Below, piece by piece: positions 46,454-55,539 of a stretch of 64,000 nucleotides of DNA (position 1 is its first letter; each line of letters opens with the position of its first letter). The translations under genes were made by a program, and so were the position numbers. The notes under the pieces were generated by a model that saw nothing but the letters and a program-made list of their open reading frames with translations, did not search any database and was not told the origin of the DNA. This stretch comes from Brevundimonas sp. EYE_349 (GTDB lineage Bacteria; Pseudomonadota; Alphaproteobacteria; Caulobacterales; Caulobacteraceae), in the NCBI RefSeq assembly GCF_023147505.1, contig NZ_JAHXPB010000001.1:62001-126000 (forward strand), read 5' to 3'.

Positions 46454-47836
46454 TCAGCCGGCGGAGGTCGCCGACGACTGCTTCTCCTTCAGCGTCACCA
46501 GTTCCTCGGCCATGGTCGGGTGAACGGCGCAGGTCGCGTCCCATTGGGCCTTGGTCAGACCGGCCTTCACGGCGATGGCGGCCAGTTGGATCATCTCCGG
46601 GCTGTCGGGGCCGACGATGTGGACGCCGACGACGCGCTGGCTGTCGGCGTCGACCACCAGCTTCATCAGGACCCGCTCGTCCGAGCCGGTGAAGGCGTAT
46701 TTCATCGGGCGGAAACGAGTGAGATAGACGTCCACGCCGTTCGAGCACGACCGCCGCGCCTCGGCTTCGCTCAGCCCCACGACACCCACGGGCGGCTGGC
46801 TGAAGACGGCCGTCGCCACGGCCTCGTAATCGAAGTGCTGGGGGGTGTCGCGATAGACGGTCTGATGGAAGGCGAGCGCCTCGCGGATGGCGACGGGGGT
46901 GAGGTTCATCCGGTCGGTGACGTCGCCGATGGCCCAGATATTGTCTGCCGTGGTTCTGGAATACGCATCGACCTTGATCGCGCCTTGGTCGGTCAGCTCC
47001 ACGCCGGCGGTTTCCAGGCCCAAATCCTTGACGTAGGGGACGCGGCCCGTGGCGAACATGACCACGTCGGTCTCCAGCTTCATGCCGTTTTGCAGGTGGT
47101 TGACCAGGCCGGCCTCGGTCTTTTCGATCTTCTCGTGCTGGCAGCCCAGGATGACCTTGATGCCGCGCTTCTCGATCTCGCCGGCCAGATGGGCGCGCAC
47201 GTCGTCGTCGAACCCGCGCAGGATGTTGGGGCCGCGATAGATCAGGGTGGTCTCCACCCCCAGTCCGGCGAAGATGCCGGCGAATTCCACCGCGATATAG
47301 CCGCCGCCGGCGATCAGGATGCGCTTGGGCAGCTCCGGCAGATGGAAGGCTTCCTCGGAGGTGATGGCGTGTTCGATGCCGGGCAGATCCTCCGGCTTCC
47401 AAGGCCGGCCGCCGGTGGCGATCAGAATTTTCTCGGCGGTGATGCTGCGGTCCTTGCCGACGATCTCGACGGTATGGGCGTCCTTCAGCACCGCCCGCCC
47501 ATGCACCAGTTCCACGCCCGCCTTGCCCAGATTGGCGGCGTAGATGCCCGACAGCCGCGCGATCTCGACGTCCTTGGCCTCCAGGAATTTGGGCCAGTCG
47601 AACGTGGCGTCGGCGAACGACCAGCCATAGCCCTCGGCGATCTCCAGCGCGTGGCTGACTTCGGAGGCCATGACCATGAACTTCTTGGGCACGCAGCCGC
47701 GGATGACGCAGGTGCCGCCGACCCGAAACTCTTCCGCGATCGCGACCCGCTTGCCATCCAGGGCCGTCAGCCGCGCCGCGCGCACGCCCCCGGAACCTGC
47801 GCCGATGACAAAGAGATCGTAGTCGTAGTCGGCCAT
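46454..47836 (-). CDS. gor: Glutathione-disulfide reductase
   Basis: FAD- and NADPH-dependent disulfide reductase of 460 residues. It has the FAD motif FVIGAGSGGVRAARL, redox-active disulfide GGTCVIRGCVPKK, NADP Rossmann IAGGGYIAVEFAGIFAGLG with Arg further on (YRGPNILRGFDDDV) for NADP preference, WAIGDV and catalytic HPTMAEELVT. The RGCVPKK loop and HPT-x-x-E ending favour glutathione reductase over lipoamide dehydrogenase. I use ATG 47836; upstream in-frame sequence has no family similarity. Confidence 0.95.
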   Translation of the reverse strand: MADYDYDLFVIGAGSGGVRAARLTALDGKRVAIAEEFRVGGTCVIRGCVPKKFMVMASEVSHALEIAEGYGWSFADATFDWPKFLEAKDVEIARLSGIYAANLGKAGVELVHGRAVLKDAHTVEIVGKDRSITAEKILIATGGRPWKPEDLPGIEHAITSEEAFHLPELPKRILIAGGGYIAVEFAGIFAGLGVETTLIYRGPNILRGFDDDVRAHLAGEIEKRGIKVILGCQHEKIEKTEAGLVNHLQNGMKLETDVVMFATGRVPYVKDLGLETAGVELTDQGAIKVDAYSRTTADNIWAIGDVTDRMNLTPVAIREALAFHQTVYRDTPQHFDYEAVATAVFSQPPVGVVGLSEAEARRSCSNGVDVYLTRFRPMKYAFTGSDERVLMKLVVDADSQRVVGVHIVGPDSPEMIQLAAIAVKAGLTKAQWDATCAVHPTMAEELVTLKEKQSSATSAG

Positions 47837-48003
47837 GGCGTGCGTCCGTTCAGCAGAGACCCCATCCGAAGGGGCCTTGGCATTTAAGCCGCTCGCCGCG
47901 AAATCCAACCCCGCCCGCTTGTCGGGTTCGAGGCGCCCTCGGCGGAACGGCCGTCCATCGTTCGGGGTTCTGCCGTTGATCGAGGTCGTGAAGGGACGCG
48001 GAC

Positions 48004-48468
48004 ATGCAACCAACGAAGCTGGGATGGGCGGCGTCCATCGTCGCGTTGTGCGGATTTCTCGTCGTGGCGGGTTGCGACCGCCAGCCGGGCCAGCCCCGCG
48101 CCGAATCGACCACCCCCGCACCGACGCCCAAGCCAATCGAGGACGGGACGACCCAAAGGGCGAGCGAGACGCCGCCGGCTTCATCGACCCAGGCCTGCTA
48201 CCTATCGGTCGATGGTCAGGTGCGGGTTCAGGGGCCGTGTCTGGTCTTCCCGTTCGGCGATGGCGGATACACGATGAACGCCTGGTCGAACGGCAAGCCG
48301 GCGCAGTCGCATTTCGCCGTCGTCACGACCAATGGCGACGGCGCGGCCGACGCCACCTGGAACGCCGACCCCGACGATACGCGCGCGGCGGATCCGCTCG
48401 GCACGGTCACATTCGCGGACGGATGCTGGAGCAACGACCGCGCCAGAATCTGCGCCGGGATGCGATGA
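48004..48468 (+). CDS. Hypothetical lipoprotein
   Basis: Protein of 154 residues with a type II signal (ASIVALCGFLVVAGC), a Pro/Thr/Ser-rich linker and a C-terminal domain of about 85 residues with four cysteines (ACYLSVDGQ, GPCLVF, DGCWSN, ICAGMR) that could pair. No family recognised. It is divergent from gor and 121 bp before the TonB receptor; co-regulation is not evident. Confidence 0.8.
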   Translation: MQPTKLGWAASIVALCGFLVVAGCDRQPGQPRAESTTPAPTPKPIEDGTTQRASETPPASSTQACYLSVDGQVRVQGPCLVFPFGDGGYTMNAWSNGKPAQSHFAVVTTNGDGAADATWNADPDDTRAADPLGTVTFADGCWSNDRARICAGMR

Positions 48469-48506
48469 GGGCGCACCCCTTCTGAAGCGGCGGACTGAAC
48501 TTTAGC

Positions 48507-48524
48507 CTGTCTCGAAGTTGTAAC
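48507..48524 (+). promoter_or_regulatory. Pho-box-like direct repeat upstream of TonB receptor
   Basis: CTGTCTC-GAAG-TTGTAAC is a 7-4-7 direct repeat close to the PhoB consensus (CTGTCAT/CTGTAAC, 11-bp period). It lies 66 bp before the TonB receptor start. A phosphoesterase follows the receptor, so phosphate-starvation control is a reasonable inference. Confidence 0.55.
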
Positions 48525-48589
48525 GAAAGCGTAGCCGTATCGTATCCGCAGCGGCTTAGACGCGGGCCCCTCAACGGGGGATATGCGTC

Positions 48590-50965
48590 ATGGTGTCACG
48601 TTTTAAGGGTCTGAGTTTGGCTAGCCTGCTTGCGGGCACGGCCTTGTCGGGTTGGGCCGGGGCCGCCGTAGCGGAAACCGCGGCGCCCGACCCGGCCGTC
48701 GATCAGGTCGTGCAGCGGTCGTCGGTCGATCAGCTGGACGAGATCGTGGTGGTCGGCTCGGGCCAGACCCGTTCGGTTTCGACCTTGACGCCAGCCAATC
48801 TGGAAACCCTGCCGCCGGGAACCAGTGTCCAGAAGGCGCTGAACTTCCTGCCGGGCGTCAGCGCCCAGTCGATCGACGCCCTGGGCGTCAACGAGCAGTC
48901 CCTGACCCTGCAGGTGCGTGGGTTCAACACGACCCACCTGGGCTATACGCTGGACGGCGTGCCGTTGGGCGACGGCGCCTATAACAACTACAACGGGCTG
49001 ACGATCAGCCGCGCGCTGATTTCCGAGAACCTGGGCCGCGCCGACCTGGCCACCGGCATCGCGGGCCTGGCCATTCCATCCACCAGCAATTTGGGCGGCG
49101 CCCTGATCTACACCTCGCGCAATCCCAGCCGTTCGTTCGGCCTGGCCGCCAGCCAGGGCTTCGGCAGCGAGGCCTCCAAGCGCAGCTTCCTGCGTGTGGA
49201 CACGGGCGAGCACAACGGGTTTTCGGCTTATGTGTCCGGCCAGTACAGCGAGCAGGACCTGTTCGTGAACCAGGGCGCCTACAAGACGTCCTGGGGGCGC
49301 CAGTTCAACGGTAAGGCCATGTACCGCTTCGATCGCGGCGCCATCACCGCCTTCGCCGACCTGTCGCGCACCAACCAGGCGGACGACGCCTATCTGTCAA
49401 AGGACATGCTGAACCGGCTGGGCTGGGACTGGGCCGGCTATGCGCCCGACTGGCAGTCGTATCTGGGCGTCGCCTATTGCGGCGTGACCAATCCGACGGC
49501 GACGGCCAGATGCGTTCCGGCGCCCGCGCCGCAGAAGAACTCGGACGTGACCTTCACCAATGGTCAGATCCTGCGCAACGACGACCTCTACTATCTGGCA
49601 GGCGACTATGATCTGACGGCCAATCTGAAGATCAACGCCAAGGTCTATCGCCACACGGACAAGGGCGCGGGCAACAACTTCATCACCGGCTGGTCCACTC
49701 AAGGGACGACGACCACGGCCGACGACGTGCCGGTTCAGATCCGCGACACGCGCTACACCATTGATCGCTCAGGCGTGCTGGGCGGCCTGAGCTGGGTCTT
49801 CGGTCCCAACCACGTCCAGGCGGGCTTCTGGTTCGAAGAAAACACCTCCAGCGCCGCGCGCTACATCCGCACCGACGTGACCGGCCCCTTCAGCCTGGCC
49901 CACTATCTGGGCGGTCAGCCGGCCCGCGCCCAATGGGTGCAGGAGACGGATTGGGAGACGCGCCAGTTCTACATCCAGGACACCCTGTCGCTGCTGAACG
50001 ACGCGGTGACGATCGATTTCGGCTTCAAGAGCACCTACGCGAAGTCGGACGCCAAGGCGATCGACGGCGTCGCGGCGACCCCGCCGCCCGCCTCCAGCCA
50101 GTTCGCCAGCGGCAGCCTGACGGCCAAGGACGACTTTCTGCCCGAGATCGGCGTCCACTGGCAGGTCGCCGAGGGCCACGAACTGTACGCCAGCTACGCC
50201 GAGAACATGGCCATGTTCCAGGGTGGCTTCAAACTAGGGCCGCAGTCAGTGTCGCAGGCCCTCTGGGACCTGCAGGGCCAGTATCTGAAGCCCGAGACCT
50301 CCAAGAGCTTCGACGCCGGCTACCGCTACATCAGCGGGCCGCTTCAGATCGCGTTGGCGGCCTATCGGGTCAAGTTCGACGACCGGCTGCTGCAATACAA
50401 TCCGTGCCCGACCAACCAGCAGCAGAACCCCGGCTGCGGCAACTCCTTCCACAACGCAGGAAGCGTGACCAGCACGGGTGTCGAACTGGGCGTGCTGTGG
50501 AAGCCGACCCCCTGGTTCAGCTGGTACAACTCAGCGTCCTACAGCAAGACGACCTATGACGACGATCTGAACTGGTGCACCACGACCTGCGTGGTCAAGG
50601 CGACGGCCGGCAAGCAGCAGATCGATACGCCCAAGGAGATGCTGTCCAGCGTGGTCACGGTGAACTGGCGCGGCTTCTCCGGCTCACTGATGGGCAAGTA
50701 CACGGGCGAGCGGTTCTACACCTACACCAACGACCAAGGCTTCGGCGGCTATACGACCTTCGATCTGGGCCTCAGCTACGACCTGAGCGAAATCGGGGCG
50801 ACCGGGGTCAAGTTCGCGGTGAACGTGACCAATCTGACCGACAAGCGCTACGCTTCAAACTTCGACGGCAGCGTCTTCGCGCCGGACGATGCGACGGGCA
50901 GCATCGTGGTCTTCCACGCATCGGCCCCGCGTCAGGTGTTCGCCACTGTGAGCTACGCCTTCTGA
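48590..50965 (+). CDS. TonB-dependent outer-membrane receptor
   Basis: Outer-membrane transporter of 791 residues. It has a signal peptide (LASLLAGTALSGWAGAAVA), a TonB box (DEIVVVG) and a plug domain (residues about 60-180: LPGVSAQSIDALGVNEQSLT, LQVRGFN, GYTLDGVPLGDGAY). A 22-strand-type barrel follows, ending in YAF with a terminal aromatic residue. The late motif NVTNLTDKRYASNFDGSVF is typical. Substrate is unknown; the adjacent metallophosphoesterase and upstream Pho-box-like repeat suggest a phosphorylated compound. Confidence 0.95.
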   Translation: MVSRFKGLSLASLLAGTALSGWAGAAVAETAAPDPAVDQVVQRSSVDQLDEIVVVGSGQTRSVSTLTPANLETLPPGTSVQKALNFLPGVSAQSIDALGVNEQSLTLQVRGFNTTHLGYTLDGVPLGDGAYNNYNGLTISRALISENLGRADLATGIAGLAIPSTSNLGGALIYTSRNPSRSFGLAASQGFGSEASKRSFLRVDTGEHNGFSAYVSGQYSEQDLFVNQGAYKTSWGRQFNGKAMYRFDRGAITAFADLSRTNQADDAYLSKDMLNRLGWDWAGYAPDWQSYLGVAYCGVTNPTATARCVPAPAPQKNSDVTFTNGQILRNDDLYYLAGDYDLTANLKINAKVYRHTDKGAGNNFITGWSTQGTTTTADDVPVQIRDTRYTIDRSGVLGGLSWVFGPNHVQAGFWFEENTSSAARYIRTDVTGPFSLAHYLGGQPARAQWVQETDWETRQFYIQDTLSLLNDAVTIDFGFKSTYAKSDAKAIDGVAATPPPASSQFASGSLTAKDDFLPEIGVHWQVAEGHELYASYAENMAMFQGGFKLGPQSVSQALWDLQGQYLKPETSKSFDAGYRYISGPLQIALAAYRVKFDDRLLQYNPCPTNQQQNPGCGNSFHNAGSVTSTGVELGVLWKPTPWFSWYNSASYSKTTYDDDLNWCTTTCVVKATAGKQQIDTPKEMLSSVVTVNWRGFSGSLMGKYTGERFYTYTNDQGFGGYTTFDLGLSYDLSEIGATGVKFAVNVTNLTDKRYASNFDGSVFAPDDATGSIVVFHASAPRQVFATVSYAF

Positions 50966-50976
50966 CCCCACTCGGC

Positions 50977-51008
50977 GGCCTCTTTCCGCACCCGAGCGGA
51001 AAGGGGCC
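50977..51008 (+). terminator. Hairpin between TonB receptor and phosphoesterase
   Basis: A 13-bp stem (GGCCTCTTTCCGC with GCGGAAAGGGGCC, one G-T pair) closes a 6-nt loop 11 bp after the receptor stop. There is no T-run. It could attenuate rather than stop transcription into the phosphoesterase gene, which begins 36 bp later. Confidence 0.65.
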
Positions 51009-51044
51009 GTGCGTGATAAGAGACCGCATTCTGGAGACGCACCG

Positions 51045-52208
51045 ATGACGACGCCGCGCTGGATGGTGACCCTGGGGGCGATGCTGGCGGCGTCGTGGCT
51101 GGGCCTGGCGGTGGGCGCCCGCGCCCAGGACTTCACCGTCGCGGTCGTGCCGGACACCCAGAACTATTCCGACGTGACGATGGCACAGCCGCGCGGCGAA
51201 GAGACCTTCGCCCTGGAGATGCAGTATCTGGTCGATCAGCGCGAGGCCAAGAACATCGCCTTCGTCACCTTCGTCGGCGACATCGTTCAGCACGGCGACG
51301 GGCGTTTCCGCATCCCGGCCGTGGGCGATGCCCCGGCGCGGATCATGGACACGCGGGCTGAGTGGGACATCGCCAACCGCGCCGTTTCAGTCCTGAGCCG
51401 CAGCGGCGTTCCGTTCGGGATGTCGCCGGGCAATCACGACTACGACAACTATTCCTGGTGGTCCGAGCCGGGCGGACCGGGCGCATCGCGGCCCCTGTCC
51501 GGCGGTCGCGCCTGGGGCTTCTATTTCGGGTCGACGTCGCCTCATTTCGTCGGCCGGGACTGGTATGGCGGCGCGTCCGCCAACGGGCTGAACAGCTGGC
51601 AGACCTTCGTCGGCGACGGGCAGCGGTATTTGAATCTGTCGTTGGAGATGGACCCGCCCGCCAGCGTGCTGGACTGGGCGCAGGGCGTCGTGGACGCCCA
51701 TCCCGGCCTGCCGGTCATCGTCACCACTCATGAATGGCTGTCGCCCAGCAAGACCGGCGAAACCCAGCGCAGCGACAGCACCGCCAACAGCTTCGCCGGT
51801 ACCGATCACCTGTCGCCGGATCAGGTGTGGGATCGCTTCATCCGCAAGAACCCGATGATCTTCCTGGTGCTGAGCGGACACGCCTATCTGCCTGCGGTCG
51901 ACGGCGTCTCGCTGGGTGAAAACCTGAGGATCGACCGCAATGACGCGGGCCATCCCGTCTATCAGGTGCTTCAGGATTATCAGGCCAATACGGTCGGGCC
52001 GGACGGCCAGGCGACCTCGGCCAACGGCGGCGGCGGATGGTTGAGGTTCGTCCGCTTCGACGTGGCGCGGCGCAAGATGCATTTCTACGCCTATTCGCCG
52101 CTGCTGGACCGCTACGCCGGCCGGGACGGGGAGGCGACCTTCGGCGTGGCGCCGGGCCTGTCCGATTTCGAATTGGATTTCCCGCCGCAGATCCCGGCGA
52201 AGCGCTGA
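51045..52208 (+). CDS. Secreted metallophosphoesterase
   Basis: Calcineurin-type phosphoesterase of 387 residues with a signal peptide (LGAMLAASWLGLAVGARAQ). Metal-site blocks appear in order: PDTQNYS, VGDIVQHGD, GNHDYDNY, TTHEW and SGHAYL. I use ATG 51045, preceded by CTGGAG, rather than the upstream in-frame ATG within the hairpin region. It is probably periplasmic and co-regulated with the TonB receptor, which could import its product. Last intact gene before the tRNA remnant. Confidence 0.92.
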   Translation: MTTPRWMVTLGAMLAASWLGLAVGARAQDFTVAVVPDTQNYSDVTMAQPRGEETFALEMQYLVDQREAKNIAFVTFVGDIVQHGDGRFRIPAVGDAPARIMDTRAEWDIANRAVSVLSRSGVPFGMSPGNHDYDNYSWWSEPGGPGASRPLSGGRAWGFYFGSTSPHFVGRDWYGGASANGLNSWQTFVGDGQRYLNLSLEMDPPASVLDWAQGVVDAHPGLPVIVTTHEWLSPSKTGETQRSDSTANSFAGTDHLSPDQVWDRFIRKNPMIFLVLSGHAYLPAVDGVSLGENLRIDRNDAGHPVYQVLQDYQANTVGPDGQATSANGGGGWLRFVRFDVARRKMHFYAYSPLLDRYAGRDGEATFGVAPGLSDFELDFPPQIPAKR

Positions 52209-52314
52209 GGCGCCGCGCCAAATCGACGTGGGGAAAGTCGCCCGGGCGATGGGGCGCCGGCCGAAGCGGCGCTGCGGCCGGTCAAAGCCCGTCATTTTCC
52301 AAATGGGAAGACGA

Positions 52315-52360
52315 TGGTGGGTGATCACAGGTTCGAACTGTGGACCCGCTGATTAAGAGT
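52315..52360 (-). other. tRNA-Lys(CUU) 3' remnant = attachment site of the island
   Basis: Read on the minus strand, this 46-bp segment is the 3' part of a lysine tRNA. It has CCA (52315-52317), discriminator A, acceptor strand ATCACCC, T-arm CACAG-TTCGAAC-CTGTG, the GGGTC variable loop, one anticodon-stem strand TCAGC and the loop CTCTTAA with anticodon CTT. Beyond 52360 the expected partner stem strand (TCAGC on the plus strand) is replaced by CCCCAACG, so the match ends at the anticodon loop. This is the usual crossover of tRNA-targeting tyrosine integrases. The complete tRNA-Lys gene should lie at the other end of the island, which I do not find in this window. Confidence 0.9.
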
Positions 52361-52414
52361 CCCCAACGTCCATTGATATTACTGAGTTCCTCCCAACCGG
52401 AGGCAAAAACGCCT

Positions 52415-54661
52415 GTGTCAATTCAATCAGTTAGGTCAGAAAGCCCAACCGAATCCCTGCCGGATTTGCTCGAGTTTGTTAGGCCAAGTCACAGGTCCAG
52501 CGGACCACCGGAAACGCGAAACGCCGCCCCGGCTGGTCCCCGGAACGGCGTCGCAATAGCTGAGGAAGCTGGGCAGCTTCAGGTCGAATTATATGACCTT
52601 CTCGCGGATTTGCAAACCGCCGATCTGTCGCCGCTGGATCGCCCGCTCACGGTGACAAAGTTCAAGACGGCGGGAGCGACGCGGCAAAGTCGAGACAGCA
52701 TGAGCCTGCGTGACCTCGCGAACCTGGTTCGTCAGACGCGCGCCACATCCAAGGCGGAGCTGCCTTGGCTGAAGCTGGCGTCGTTCGGCAATGTCCGGAC
52801 GCTGAAAGGATCTCTCCGCAGCGACCTCAACCTGATCGAGGTTGATGGCGTCGAGGGTGATTACGACGCTGAAAGAGTGAGCGTCGCCGAAGCCTGTGCG
52901 ATGCTCAAGGCGGCCAATCTTGCGGCGCTGGTTTATACGACGCCGTCGCACACGGATGCAGCCCCTCGCTGGCGCGTTCTGGCGCCCGCATCCGCCGCCC
53001 TTTCACCAGAGCAGCGAGATCACCTGGCCGAACGTCTGAATGGAGCGCTTGGCGGCATTCTGGCCAAGGAGTCGTTCACCCGTTCCCAAGCCTACTATTT
53101 TGGCGCCGTCGGCAATGGCGATGCCCATGCGGTGCATCTGGTAGACGGGCGGCCGATCGACGCGGCAGCCGACATCAAACCTCTGGACCGATACGGCCGC
53201 CCATCGTCCGATGATATCGACCTGCTATCCGAGATCGCATCGATTGCGCCGGTGGCCATGGAAGATGACGAGGACGACCTGTCCGCGTTCCTCACGCCGG
53301 AATGGGAGCGGATCAAAGACGCGCTGTGGCATATCCCGGCCGATGACCGCGAGGACTGGTTGCGCATCGGCATGGCGCTGCATGCTGAAGGGCGGGGCGG
53401 TGAGGAGGCATTCGACGTCTGGGCCGAATGGTCACGCGGATCGGAGAAGTTCGATCTGAAGGATCAACGTCGCACATGGCGTAGCTTTGTCGACACGCGA
53501 GGTCGGTCGGTCGGCATCGGGTCGCTCTTCGATCTGGCCAAAGCTCATGGATGGGGCGCCAAGCTCAAGCTGGAGGTGCCGGCGGGCACCTCTCGACTGA
53601 CCTTCCTCTCGCCAGCGGAATGTGCGGCGACACCCTCGCGCGGTTACATCCTGAAGGGTCTGATTGCGCCTGGCGACATCAGCTCCATTTTCGGGGCACC
53701 AGGCGCCGGGAAGTCGCTCATAGGCCCCCACATCGGATATGCCGTGGCGCAAGGGCGAGAGGTTTTCGGAATGCGGTCGAAGGCCGGCAAGGTCTTCTAT
53801 GTGGCTGCTGAAGATGCTCACGGCATGCGAGGTCGCGTGACAGCGCTCAAGATGCGCCACGGTGACGCCCCAGACTTCACCTTGGTGGATGGCGTCAGCG
53901 ATCTCCTTGTGAAGGACTCTCCCGACCTCGCTGCTTTGCTGGAAGCGGTGGAAGCGCAGCGGCCTAAGCTGGTTTTCATCGACACGCTCGCGATGGCATT
54001 TCCCGCGCTTGAGGAAAACACCGCCGAAGGGATGGGCCGCGTCGTTGCCGTCGCGCAGATGCTCGCTCAATGGGGCGCTGCTGTAATCCTCATTCACCAC
54101 GACACCAAAGCCGAGGGCAAGACGCCGCGCGGGAGCAGCCTGCTGAACGGAGCCCTATTCATGGGTATGCACGTCTCGAAAGATGAGACTGGCGTAGTTC
54201 GGGCCAAGCTGACGAAGAACCGCAACGGGTCATGCGAAAGCGACATCGCTTTCACCATCAGCACCGAAACCCTTGGGCAGGATGAGGACGGCGATCCGAT
54301 CACGGCTGCCCTGGTCGATGAGTTGAGCGCATCACCTGAGCCTGTCGCCAAGCTCTCGCCGTCCGCTGTCGCCGCGTTGGATGCTTTGAAGCAACTGGAA
54401 GCCGGACAAGGGGCGGACAACGAGCCCTTGTCCGGGTCTGTCCGGGTCAAGGTGACTGAGCAGGAATGGCGTGACGCATGCGTCGCAGGCCGCGCCGTAT
54501 CGGGCTCAGAGGACATAGAGAACCGAAAGCGGGCCTTCAGGCGTGCAAGTGCGGAACTGGCCAGGGAGGGGCGGACAATCGTGCGTGACGACTTCATTGT
54601 GTCGCGTAACCCACTGAATGATTACATCTATGGAGGCGAAGGCGATGGCCTCGATGACTAA
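52415..54661 (+). CDS. Phage/satellite primase-helicase (PriCT-2 and RepA-like ATPase)
   Basis: Replication protein of about 748 residues. The N-terminal third resembles primase-polymerase-like modules of phage replication proteins. A PriCT-2 segment follows (WERIKDALWHIPADDREDWL, then RIGMALHAEG). Next is a RepA/DnaB-like ATPase with Walker A at about 427-435 (GAPGAGKS), Walker B in KLVFIDTLAMAF and sensor VILIHHDTK. The C-terminal tail is variable. The open frame reaches back to a GTG within the tRNA remnant; I prefer GTG 52415, which has GGAGG 11 nt upstream. ATG 52700 is a further alternative. It probably primes and unwinds the element's origin. Confidence 0.85.
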   Translation: MSIQSVRSESPTESLPDLLEFVRPSHRSSGPPETRNAAPAGPRNGVAIAEEAGQLQVELYDLLADLQTADLSPLDRPLTVTKFKTAGATRQSRDSMSLRDLANLVRQTRATSKAELPWLKLASFGNVRTLKGSLRSDLNLIEVDGVEGDYDAERVSVAEACAMLKAANLAALVYTTPSHTDAAPRWRVLAPASAALSPEQRDHLAERLNGALGGILAKESFTRSQAYYFGAVGNGDAHAVHLVDGRPIDAAADIKPLDRYGRPSSDDIDLLSEIASIAPVAMEDDEDDLSAFLTPEWERIKDALWHIPADDREDWLRIGMALHAEGRGGEEAFDVWAEWSRGSEKFDLKDQRRTWRSFVDTRGRSVGIGSLFDLAKAHGWGAKLKLEVPAGTSRLTFLSPAECAATPSRGYILKGLIAPGDISSIFGAPGAGKSLIGPHIGYAVAQGREVFGMRSKAGKVFYVAAEDAHGMRGRVTALKMRHGDAPDFTLVDGVSDLLVKDSPDLAALLEAVEAQRPKLVFIDTLAMAFPALEENTAEGMGRVVAVAQMLAQWGAAVILIHHDTKAEGKTPRGSSLLNGALFMGMHVSKDETGVVRAKLTKNRNGSCESDIAFTISTETLGQDEDGDPITAALVDELSASPEPVAKLSPSAVAALDALKQLEAGQGADNEPLSGSVRVKVTEQEWRDACVAGRAVSGSEDIENRKRAFRRASAELAREGRTIVRDDFIVSRNPLNDYIYGGEGDGLDD

Positions 54662-54966
54662 GGCGGACAGCCCGGACAAAGGGGCGGACAAGGGCGGACA
54701 GTCCGGGTTGCCATGCCGAGTGGGGCGGGCAGCACGGGTAGGCTCTCCCCCTTTAGGGGGAGCCCCCAGTGTCCGCCTTCGATGGCCGCGAAAGATGGAT
54801 TTAAATCGATGCGGTCGCCGGTCGTCGGCGTCGCTCGCTCAGATCATCGATTTAAACCATCGCCCTGGTGCATCGGCTGGCGGGTCCTTCGCTGCCGGGT
54901 GGCCATCGGGGGGGCAAAGAAGCGCGGCATTCCAGTCTGATCAGATTTTTTCATTCGAGGCTTCCC
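54662..54966. other. Non-coding gap with hairpins and inverted repeat; possible cos/ori
   Basis: This 305-bp gap separates the replication gene from terS. It holds three GCGGACA units and one CCGGACA (54663-54700), a 7-bp hairpin with TTTA loop (54745-54762), and a 12-bp inverted repeat TTTAAATCGATG / CATCGATTTAAA (54800-54811 and 54845-54856) around a 33-nt centre. In lambda-type phages cos lies directly upstream of the small terminase gene, so a packaging site here is plausible. Short open frames at 54618-54980 and 54713-54940 show no recognisable domain and no good ribosome site. Confidence 0.5.
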
Positions 54967-55539
54967 ATGCTGGTGGATGATGAGATCGACCTTCTGGCAC
55001 CGCCAATAGACCCGGTTTCCGCTCCGCTGAGCGGCATTGGCGAGGCGCTCCGCACCGTGGAGCCATCCGCCCCTTCGACCTTGTCAGAGGGCTGGATTTC
55101 GGAGGCCGAGTTTTCGGCGCTGATCGGGGTCACATCGCGCCGCGTCCGTGACCTAGTGCGCGATGGCGTGCTGCACAAAACCACACGAAATCGGCGGCTC
55201 GGTTTTCTTCTGCCTGACGAAGTTCAATCCTACTGCAAGCACCTCCGAGAGCGGGCCGTCGCTCAGGGGCAAACAGACGAACTGAAGATTGAGCGGGTCC
55301 GGAAAGAACGGGCAGCAGCCGAGAAGATCGAGCTGCAAAACGCAGCGCTCCGTGGCGAGTTGGTTTCCGTCGCAGCCGTCAAACAGGAATGGGGCGGCGT
55401 CGTCCGCGATGTTCGCGCTGGCATGCTCGCCGTTTCAGCCCGTGTCGGCGCCGTACTGCCGGCGCTCACGCCCCACGACATCAGCATAATCGATCGCGAA
55501 ATCCACTCAGCGCTGGAGGGCATGGCCGATGACAAGTGA
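54967..55539 (+). CDS. Terminase small subunit (Nu1-like)
   Basis: DNA-packaging protein of 190 residues. The winged-helix region (WISEAEFSALIGVTSRRVRD, then LVRDGVLHKTTRNRRLGF) sits at about 40-75. A long charged helix follows (ERVRKERAAAEKIELQNAAL), then a C-terminal region that would contact the large subunit. This is the Nu1/TerS layout of cos-type packaging. I use ATG 54967 (MLVDDEIDLLAPPID); the upstream frame lacks similarity. It overlaps terL by 11 bp. Confidence 0.85.
   Translation: MLVDDEIDLLAPPIDPVSAPLSGIGEALRTVEPSAPSTLSEGWISEAEFSALIGVTSRRVRDLVRDGVLHKTTRNRRLGFLLPDEVQSYCKHLRERAVAQGQTDELKIERVRKERAAAEKIELQNAALRGELVSVAAVKQEWGGVVRDVRAGMLAVSARVGAVLPALTPHDISIIDREIHSALEGMADDK

Noticed and set aside
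46266..47402. Open frame of 378 codons inside gor on the same strand
   Set aside because: It is an alternative frame of glutathione reductase; the gor frame carries every catalytic motif.
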